Origin: an uncultured Lachnospiraceae bacterium
Lineage (GTDB): Bacteria > Bacillota_A > Clostridia > Lachnospirales > Lachnospiraceae
Length of the DNA stretch: 5,402 bases
Assembly: GCA_905200565.1 (NCBI GenBank)
Contig: CAJKKX010000189.1
Span: 1-5,402 of the forward strand
Direction of reading: 5' to 3'
The notes under the pieces were generated by a model. It had not been told where the DNA came from, searched no databases, and saw only the letters and a list, made by a program, of their open reading frames with translations. The position numbers and the translations under genes are program-made. Position 1 is the stretch's first letter. Each line of letters begins with the position of its first letter. Below, in pieces: positions 1 to 4,124 of this stretch.

Positions 1-2
1 AC

Positions 3-110
3 GAGGAGAAAGCCGAAGCAGCCCCGACCACAAAGAAATGTCCATACTGTCAGAGCGAGATCGACATCAACGCAACGCGCTGCCCGCACTGCACCTCTGT
101 GATCGAGTAA
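3..110 (+). CDS. mscL: Large-conductance mechanosensitive channel MscL, C-terminal fragment (5' end outside window)
   Basis: Only the last 35 residues and the TAA stop are present; the frame is open to the left edge. The visible part is a charged linker ([12 protein letters not shown]) followed by CPYC and CPHC pairs separated by ten residues, which is a small zinc ribbon. Clostridial MscL proteins commonly carry this type of tail after the cytoplasmic helix, and the wording of the motif is what led me to MscL. MscL is a pentameric membrane channel that opens under osmotic down-shock. The tail would be cytoplasmic, and its role there is not known to me. The two transmembrane helices that would prove the call lie outside the window, so another zinc-ribbon-tailed protein remains possible. 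The first terminator begins inside the last codons of this gene. Confidence 0.8.
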   Translation, partial: EEKAEAAPTTKKCPYCQSEIDINATRCPHCTSVIE

Positions 111-128
111 ACAGATCACGGGTTTTTT
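97..128 (+). terminator. Intrinsic terminator overlapping the mscL stop codon
   Basis: CTGTGATC (97-104) pairs with GATCACGG (114-121) with one wobble pair, around a nine-base loop that contains the TAA stop. Six T residues follow at 123-128. The stem starts within the coding sequence, so a ribosome at the stop codon would disrupt the hairpin. That may be why a second, stronger terminator follows directly. Confidence 0.7.
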
Positions 129-134
129 CATTGC

Positions 135-172
135 AAAAGCCTGCCCTGCTTTTTTGCAGGACAGGCTTTTTT
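135..172. terminator. Bidirectional intrinsic terminator between mscL and the convergent yccF-like gene
   Basis: GCCTGCCCTGC (139-149) and GCAGGACAGGC (156-166) form an 11-bp stem with one C-A mismatch on the + strand, which becomes a G-U wobble on the - strand. The loop is six T residues. Flanking A residues (135-138) and T residues (167-172) extend the stem and give a U-tract in either direction. It can end rightward mscL transcription and the leftward operon, whose last gene stops at 201. Confidence 0.88.
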
Positions 173-200
173 CCCATCTTAAACGCACTGCTCCTTCCGC

Positions 201-560
201 TCAGACGATTTCCGCCCCAAACGGCATCAGTGCCAGCTTCGCGAGCTTAAACTGCTGCAGCCCGAACGGGATTCCCACGACCGTAATACACAGCAGCACG
301 CCAAACCCCAGATGCTCTATCGCAAGCACCAGACCGGATACGACCAGCCAGATCACATTTAAAAGAAACGAGCCTGCACCGCCTCCGTAAACGACCTCTT
401 TTCCAAAGGGAAAGAAGCTTAAAGATGCGAATTTAAAACACTGCAGCCCCACCGGAATGCCGATGATCGTCAGGCACCACAGGCATCCCGCAAGGCACCA
501 GCTAAGACCGGTGATACAGCCGCCAAAGATAAACCATAATGCATTTCCAAGACAACCCAT
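201..560 (-). CDS. YccF-family (DUF307) small inner-membrane protein with two internal repeats
   Basis: A 119-residue, very hydrophobic protein made of two copies of the YccF unit. Residues 6-56 and 68-118 align without gaps: NALWFIFGG against NVIWLVVSG, TIIGIPVGLQ against TVVGIPFGLQ, and FFPFGKEV against LMPFGAEI. The GIPxGLQxFK and PFGxE signatures occur in both halves, as is typical of this family, and the length is normal. Each half should contribute about two membrane segments, giving a four-helix membrane protein of unknown biochemical role. The start is supported by GGGAGG at 574-569, eight bases upstream of ATG. It is the second gene of a leftward operon, 46 bp after the 144-residue gene, and ends 29 bp before the bidirectional terminator. 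Family membership is clear; function is not established. Confidence 0.9.
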   Translation of the reverse strand: MGCLGNALWFIFGGCITGLSWCLAGCLWCLTIIGIPVGLQCFKFASLSFFPFGKEVVYGGGAGSFLLNVIWLVVSGLVLAIEHLGFGVLLCITVVGIPFGLQQFKLAKLALMPFGAEIV

Positions 561-606
561 ACTTACATCCTCCCTTTTGTCAAAACACCCTATTTTTCAC
601 TTCACA

Positions 607-1041
607 CTACCCGTTACAGTTCTGCAATCCTCTCAGATCCCGCAGCAACCGCTCCACCTGATAAATGGCGTCGCTCACCTGCGCCCTTGCCTCCGCAATC
701 TTCGACTGCACCAGATAATCGGCAATCACTCCGTCGAAGAAAAAGTCCGCAAAGGTAAGAAAATCGCTCACCTCCATGCGAAATTCCGTCGGCACACAGA
801 CATCGCGCAGCTCTCTCTGAAATACCAGCAGATCCGCCCTGGCATTCTCCATCAGCGCCGACGCATCATTCATGCGGGAGTGCTTGATCATGTCCGTGAT
901 AAAACCGCCGCCGAACAAGTCAAATAACCCCCAGTTTCTCGCGCTGTCGAGCTTTTCCTGCGCCCTGCGCAAACTTGTGAGCGCCCGCTCTCCCGCCGCT
1001 ACTGCTTCTCTGATTTCTGTCTCTCTTGTTTTTCCCATCAT
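607..1041 (-). CDS. Uncharacterised 144-residue helical protein, first gene of the operon with the YccF-like gene
   Basis: I do not recognise a named family. The protein is predominantly charged and helical. A heptad-like N-terminal helix (about residues 5-35) is followed by an aromatic and glycine-rich turn, WGLFDLFGGG (37-46). Further helices follow around 55-82, 88-110 and 112-138, and FADFFFDGVIADYLV (97-111) is the most hydrophobic stretch. There is no signal peptide and no convincing membrane span, so it is probably cytoplasmic, perhaps a coiled-coil partner of a membrane protein. Two ATG codons lie in tandem (1041 and 1038). GGAGGG at 1054-1049 is seven bases from the first, which I prefer; the second is also possible. 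It is the gene directly downstream of the riboswitch leader. The long uninterrupted frame, good ribosome site and operon position make it a real gene. Confidence 0.85.
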   Translation of the reverse strand: MMGKTRETEIREAVAAGERALTSLRRAQEKLDSARNWGLFDLFGGGFITDMIKHSRMNDASALMENARADLLVFQRELRDVCVPTEFRMEVSDFLTFADFFFDGVIADYLVQSKIAEARAQVSDAIYQVERLLRDLRGLQNCNG

Positions 1042-1162
1042 TTATTTTCCCTCCATTTCCCGGCAAGCTGTCTGGCTTGTGCAGGCGTCCCTCCTGCTCT
1101 CAACTCCCATTCACGAAGTGAATTTTGGATCTGCGAATGGTACTGTGAAAGGACTGTATGGT
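1042..1162 (-). other. Leader segment between the riboswitch terminator and the 144-residue gene, with three small hairpins
   Basis: This stretch of about 120 bases carries no convincing ORF on either strand. On the - strand it can form three short hairpins in order. ATTCAC/GTGAAT (1123-1118 with 1114-1109) has a three-base loop. GCAGG/CCTGC (1097-1093 with 1085-1081) has a seven-base loop. CAAGC/GCTTG (1079-1075 with 1068-1064) has a six-base loop. The real ribosome site GGAGGG at 1054-1049 follows and is not obviously paired. An AGGAGGG string lies in and beside the second hairpin but has no start codon after it. The segment could be a second structured RNA, or a remnant of sequence that once separated the riboswitch from another gene. 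Confidence 0.4.
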
Positions 1163-1206
1163 AACAAAAAGACTTTTACCATGACACCTGCCACAATAAA
1201 AGTCTT
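1163..1206 (-). terminator. Rho-independent terminator of the riboswitch expression platform
   Basis: On the - strand, AAGACTTTTA (1206-1197) pairs perfectly with TAAAAGTCTT (1178-1169). Inside it, TTG/TGG can close by wobble pairs and TGGC/GTCA forms a further stem around AGGT. This makes an almost continuous 17-bp hairpin. A U-run (1170-1166, then GTT) follows. The 5' arm overlaps the AGCAAGAC element and the 3' strand of aptamer helix P1, so aptamer and terminator cannot both form. That arrangement points to transcription attenuation, with ligand binding favouring read-through. Confidence 0.85.
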
Positions 1207-1299
1207 GCTATCTCATTTGATACGGATGCCCTTCGGCATCGAATGTCGATCTCAAACCCGGTTTTATAACCGTTCAGCTACTCCCTTTCGCTTGCTTGT
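1197..1299 (-). ncRNA. Probable yybP-ykoY (manganese) riboswitch aptamer
   Basis: Read on the - strand, the element opens with AAAGGGAGTAGC (1288-1277) and closes with AGCAAGACTTTT (1209-1198), close to the conserved 5' and 3' ends of the yybP-ykoY class (AAAGGGGAGUAGC and AGCAAGACCUUU, as I recall them). P1 is AAAGG with CTTTT. P2 is CGGTT-ATAA-AACCG (1272-1259). P3 is TTTGA with TCAAA (1256-1252 and 1220-1216). Above P3 an asymmetric internal loop holds ATCGACATTC, capped by GATGCC-GAAG-GGCATC (1240-1225). Known members bind Mn2+ and usually switch expression on. The element begins about ten bases after the predicted transcription start and runs into a terminator. The next genes downstream are the 144-residue protein and the YccF-like protein, neither a known manganese exporter. 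Assignment rests on recalled consensus and hand folding, not on a covariance-model search. Confidence 0.75.
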
Positions 1300-1303
1300 T
1301 AAA

Positions 1304-1332
1304 AATATAACACAATTAGCTGATGATGTCAA
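1304..1332 (-). promoter_or_regulatory. Sigma-A-type promoter of the riboswitch operon
   Basis: On the - strand, TTGACA (1332-1327) is a perfect -35 box. It is followed by a 17-bp spacer and TATATT (1309-1304), five of six matches to the -10 consensus. TG one base upstream of the -10 forms an extended -10 element. An A-run with an AAAAAATC sequence sits just upstream of the -35 box. Transcription should begin near 1297-1299, immediately before the aptamer. Confidence 0.85.
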
Positions 1333-1387
1333 GGATTTTTTACAGACCGCTCAGATCCAGGATTTTTTACAGACCGCTCAGATCCAG
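1332..1387. repeat. Perfect 27-bp tandem duplication over the 3' end of the DUF4143 ATPase gene
   Basis: Positions 1334-1360 and 1361-1387 are identical, and the period-27 match extends two bases further left to 1332. Read on the - strand, each unit encodes LDLSGL followed by a TAA stop and the next two codons. Translation ends in the first unit met, and the second is a non-coding copy that retains the former ending. The left end touches the TTGACA box of the riboswitch promoter. Two exact copies suggest a recent slippage event or an assembly artefact. Confidence 0.95.
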
Positions 1388-2713
1388 TTTATAAATTGGA
1401 TTTTGCAGTTCCATTTTTTTTAAAAACATGATCATATAAACCGGCAAATATATTTTCTGCTCTTTTACCTCCACATTGTAATCCGAAAATATATATGCCT
1501 GCTCCACCTGATAGTTTACATCAGCAAGCACGTTTTCCAGTGCACAATGTTTTTTGTAGTCCTTGCCGGATTTTACTTCTATCGGCAGCACTTTTCCATC
1601 CAGCTCTATCACAAAATCCAGCTCTCCCTTTTTTTTGCTGTTAAAATAATATGCCGGAATCCCTCTCTGTACCAGTTCCTGTGCAATTACATTTTCAAAT
1701 AACGCTCCATTATTAATGGACGATGCCTTATTTAATATCTGCATCTTCACATTGTTGGAATATTGACTGGTCAGCAATCCAACATCCGAAAAAAACAATT
1801 TGAACAGACTTCGGTTTTCACTGATCTTCAGCGGAAGTTTCGGCTCCCTGACATTATATACAGGAAGCGCAACTCCTGCATCCTTCAGCCAGAGGAAGTC
1901 ATTTACCACCCTGTCATAATTGATGCCTTTTCCTAAGGTGTTCAGCCGGAACCTTTTATTTTTACTGTCCAGCTCGGTCGCCATCGCATCATATATCTCC
2001 CGGAGCTTTAGCTTATACTGTTTCTCATATTTTGAAAAATCCATTTTATATAGTCGAAGGATTTTCTGATGAATCATTCCCACCCGGTTTAAGTCGTTTG
2101 TTTTTAAATATTCACTCACTGCCTCCGGCATTCCGCCAATAATCAGATACAGATAAAACAAATCCAGCATTTTTTCATGAATAAAAGAATCTACCGCCTT
2201 TCTCTGCTCAAAGCATTCCTGCAGTATATCCACTGTCGTTTGATGTATCCCGCATGCATTCGCAAACTCTGCAAAACACATCGGATACATATCAAAAATC
2301 TGCATGTATCCAACCGGAGCCGAACGCAGATCATTCAATTCTACCCCAAGGAGAGAACCGCTTAAAATATAACGATAACTCCCCTCCTCCACCAGAAATT
2401 TTATACGTGTAACAATATCTCTGCATTCCTGCACTTCGTCGAAGAAAAATATAGTTTTCCCTTTTTCCAGCGGTTTGCCCGCTGCCAGGCTGATTCTGAG
2501 AAGCAGTTGTTTCGCATCCGCCGCATCCTGAAAAAGCTGCACTAATTCCGGTTGTTCAATAAAATTTAATTCCACAAATGGGTATCCCGATTGTTTCAGA
2601 CATTCTCTTATGAGATATGTCTTACCGATCTGACGTGCCCCTGTCAGCATAAAAGCTGCTTTTCCTTCCTTCAGCCACCTCTGAAGCTTTTGTTCCATTT
2701 CCCGCCGCAGCAT
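1367..2713 (-). CDS. AAA ATPase with DUF4143 C-terminal region (PD-(D/E)XK nuclease-like)
   Basis: The longest frame begins at 2722, but AAGGAG (2728-2723) abuts that ATG with no spacing. The in-frame ATG at 2713 lies nine bases from it, so I place the start there, giving 448 residues. Numbering here is from the upstream ATG. The Walker A motif is GARQIGKT (28-35) and Walker B is IFFFDE (91-96). A sensor-like YILSGS (118-123) and the family motif GGMPEAV (196-202) follow. The C-terminal region has GELDFVI (366-372) and IEVKSGK (381-387), the arrangement of acidic residue, E and K seen in PD-(D/E)XK folds. These proteins are common in bacteria and archaea and often lie in variable islands; their cellular role is poorly defined. 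Length is normal and all key residues are present. It is visibly more AT-rich than the permease gene upstream, which suggests acquisition by transfer. No terminator follows it. Confidence 0.92.
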   Translation of the reverse strand: MLRREMEQKLQRWLKEGKAAFMLTGARQIGKTYLIRECLKQSGYPFVELNFIEQPELVQLFQDAADAKQLLLRISLAAGKPLEKGKTIFFFDEVQECRDIVTRIKFLVEEGSYRYILSGSLLGVELNDLRSAPVGYMQIFDMYPMCFAEFANACGIHQTTVDILQECFEQRKAVDSFIHEKMLDLFYLYLIIGGMPEAVSEYLKTNDLNRVGMIHQKILRLYKMDFSKYEKQYKLKLREIYDAMATELDSKNKRFRLNTLGKGINYDRVVNDFLWLKDAGVALPVYNVREPKLPLKISENRSLFKLFFSDVGLLTSQYSNNVKMQILNKASSINNGALFENVIAQELVQRGIPAYYFNSKKKGELDFVIELDGKVLPIEVKSGKDYKKHCALENVLADVNYQVEQAYIFSDYNVEVKEQKIYLPVYMIMFLKKMELQNPIYKLDLSGL

Positions 2714-2722
2714 CGTCGTCAT

Positions 2723-2728
2723 CTCCTT
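2723..2728 (-). promoter_or_regulatory. Ribosome binding site that selects the downstream ATG of the DUF4143 ATPase
   Basis: On the - strand this reads AAGGAG. It touches the ATG at 2722 directly but has a nine-base gap to the ATG at 2713. Normal Shine-Dalgarno spacing makes the second ATG the likely start, removing MTT from the longest possible protein. Confidence 0.75.
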
Positions 2729-2733
2729 GCAAA

Positions 2734-2844
2734 AACTTTTCCAACCTTATTATAGCCCGTTTTTGCAACTTTTCCAACCATTTTTTATTTATTTTTACAA
2801 CTTTTCCAACCATTCTTCACATGCTTTTTGCAACTTTTCCAACT
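2734..2844. repeat. Array of four direct repeats with 32-33 bp period upstream of the DUF4143 ATPase
   Basis: The core AACTTTTCCAACC occurs at 2734-2746, 2767-2779 and 2799-2811, and with its last base changed at 2832-2844. Start-to-start distances are 33, 32 and 33 bp, close to three turns of the helix. The three right-hand copies share a longer 20-bp unit, TTTTTGCAACTTTTCCAACC, with at most one change each (2760-2779, 2792-2811, 2825-2844). Spacers of 12-13 bp differ from one another. The second copy overlaps the predicted -35 box and the first covers the likely transcription start. The arrangement resembles an operator array or iterons more than a CRISPR. Confidence 0.9.
2749..2777 (-). 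promoter_or_regulatory. Predicted sigma-A promoter of the DUF4143 ATPase, overlapping the repeat array
   Basis: On the - strand TATAAT (2754-2749) is a perfect -10 box. Exactly 17 bp upstream lies TTGGAA (2777-2772), four of six matches to TTGACA, and this -35 box is part of repeat copy two. Transcription would start near 2742, in copy one, leaving a leader of about 30 bases with the ribosome site. A protein bound to the repeats would directly block or recruit polymerase here. Confidence 0.7.
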
Positions 2845-2855
2845 TTTTCTATTCT

Positions 2856-4112
2856 CTACTCCCGCCGCAGCGCGTCAATAGGATTTAAGTTTGCCGCCTT
2901 TACGGACGGAAGCAGTCCGAAAATGATTCCGATGACCATGGAAAAGACGACCGCAATGCCCGCTGCCGGGACACTGACTGCCACTGCAACGCCGGAAACA
3001 CGGCTGATCGTCTGCGCCATCGCGATTCCGCACAGCACGCCAATCACACCGCCGATGCTTGTCAACACCGCCGCCTCGGTCAGAAACTGCATCAGAATGC
3101 TCTGCTTCCTGGCGCCGATCGCCTTTTTCAGCCCGATTTCATTTGTCCGCTCCGTAACGGAAACCAGCATGATATTCATAACGCCGATCCCGCCCACCAA
3201 AAGAGAAATGCTGGCGATCCAGATAAGCTGCTTCTGCGCCGCCGCGCCAAGATTCTGCAGATCCTCAACCTTTTTCAGAATATCATCCGCCTTATACGAA
3301 ATTTCCGTCTGATCCGGAGAAAGCGCGGCATTCAATATTTTTTCCGCCTCCTTGCCCGCGCGCTCCATATCCTCCACGCGCTCTGCCTTTACAATCACAT
3401 TTTCCGGCTCGTCATAAAAGAATGCGATCGGCCAGGAAGTCTTTGGCATATAAATATATCCCGGAGAGTCTGTGACATAGTTCAGATAATCATCCACCGA
3501 GTTAATCTTTGGCTCAAACCGCCGCGCCTTCTCGACAACCCCGACGATCGTAAACGGCGCTCCGCTGATCTCCACTACCTCCCCAATCGGGCTGCGGTTC
3601 TGAAACAGTGTCTCCGCCACGGACTGCTCGATGATAATCACCTTGCGGAATTTCTCATAATCCTGCCTGCCAAAATTTCTGCCGCTGCGCAGAAAATAAT
3701 TACTTGTATTGAAGTATTCCGTATCGATCCCGCGCAGCCCGACGCCAGACAGCGATTTGTTTTTATAAAACACGCTGCCGGGACTCTCCCGCTCCGTATA
3801 GCAGGAAACATTTTCCACCCCATCGCATGCCTTGATTTTCTCAATGGAGGCTTCGCTCACCCCGGGCACGCCTGCCGGAATATCCTCTTCCGAAAAAATT
3901 GAAAATTTAAAACCGTTCTGCTCAAGCTGCACAAGCACCGTATTATCGCCCGCCCCGATCAGATTATTTTTGATCTCCTCATTTGTGCCCTTGATCGTGG
4001 ATACGATGGAAATGATGGCGGCGATCCCGATAATTATTCCCAGCATCGTCAGAAAGGACCTCATCTTATGCGACCAGATTCCCTGGAATGATAACCGTAT
4101 ATTTTCTGTCAT
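2856..4112 (-). CDS. MacB/FtsX-type ABC transporter permease
   Basis: A 418-residue permease of the MacB family, without a fused ATPase domain. The N-terminus (SFQGIWSHKMRSFLTMLGII) is the classic start of the family. TM1 covers about residues 19-40 and is followed by an extracytoplasmic MacB_PCD domain (about 45-290). TM2 is at 296-318, with the conserved cytoplasmic sequence VSVTERTNEIGLKKAIGAR after it (317-335). TM3 is near 346-370 and TM4 near 383-402, and the protein ends in the usual NPIDALRRE. Such permeases work with a separate ATPase and a HlyD-like adaptor, in tripartite-like exporters of peptides, antibiotics or lipids; the substrate here is not readable. ATG is seven bases from GGGAGG (4125-4120), which overlaps the stop codon of the adaptor gene 12 bp upstream. 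The two genes are therefore one translationally linked operon. Base composition is GC-richer than that of the downstream ATPase gene. Confidence 0.95.
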   Translation of the reverse strand: MTENIRLSFQGIWSHKMRSFLTMLGIIIGIAAIISIVSTIKGTNEEIKNNLIGAGDNTVLVQLEQNGFKFSIFSEEDIPAGVPGVSEASIEKIKACDGVENVSCYTERESPGSVFYKNKSLSGVGLRGIDTEYFNTSNYFLRSGRNFGRQDYEKFRKVIIIEQSVAETLFQNRSPIGEVVEISGAPFTIVGVVEKARRFEPKINSVDDYLNYVTDSPGYIYMPKTSWPIAFFYDEPENVIVKAERVEDMERAGKEAEKILNAALSPDQTEISYKADDILKKVEDLQNLGAAAQKQLIWIASISLLVGGIGVMNIMLVSVTERTNEIGLKKAIGARKQSILMQFLTEAAVLTSIGGVIGVLCGIAMAQTISRVSGVAVAVSVPAAGIAVVFSMVIGIIFGLLPSVKAANLNPIDALRRE

Positions 4113-4124
4113 AGCGCATCCTCC

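Noticed and set aside
561..606. A promoter between the two genes of the riboswitch operon (a TTGACA string on the - strand at about 584-579)
   Set aside because: It falls beside the ribosome site of the YccF-like gene, so any -10 box would lie inside the coding region. None is evident.
1332..1387. Target-site duplication or insertion sequence end
   Set aside because: The copies are adjacent, not flanking an element, and no inverted repeats or transposase are present.
872..1423. A 183-residue + strand ORF
   Set aside because: It runs antisense to the 144-residue gene, across the whole riboswitch leader and over the 3' end of the ATPase gene. Part of it is the 27-bp duplication read on the wrong strand. 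It has no convincing domain.
2720..2722. ATG at 2722 as the start of the DUF4143 ATPase
   Set aside because: The AAGGAG ribosome site touches it with no gap. The in-frame ATG nine bases from the site is a better start.
2622..2813. A 63-residue - strand ORF through the repeats, giving LEKL-type peptides
   Set aside because: It runs into the ATPase gene in another frame, has no ribosome site, and the repeated peptide simply reflects the DNA repeats. The 32-bp step between copies two and three breaks the frame.
2734..2844. CRISPR array
   Set aside because: Repeat units of 13-20 bp with 12-13 bp spacers are too short. Spacers are AT-rich promoter sequence and one contains a TATAAT box. No cas gene is present.
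2785..2855. Terminator after the permease gene
   Set aside because: Runs of A and T come from the direct repeats. I see no GC-rich stem followed by a U-tract on the - strand.
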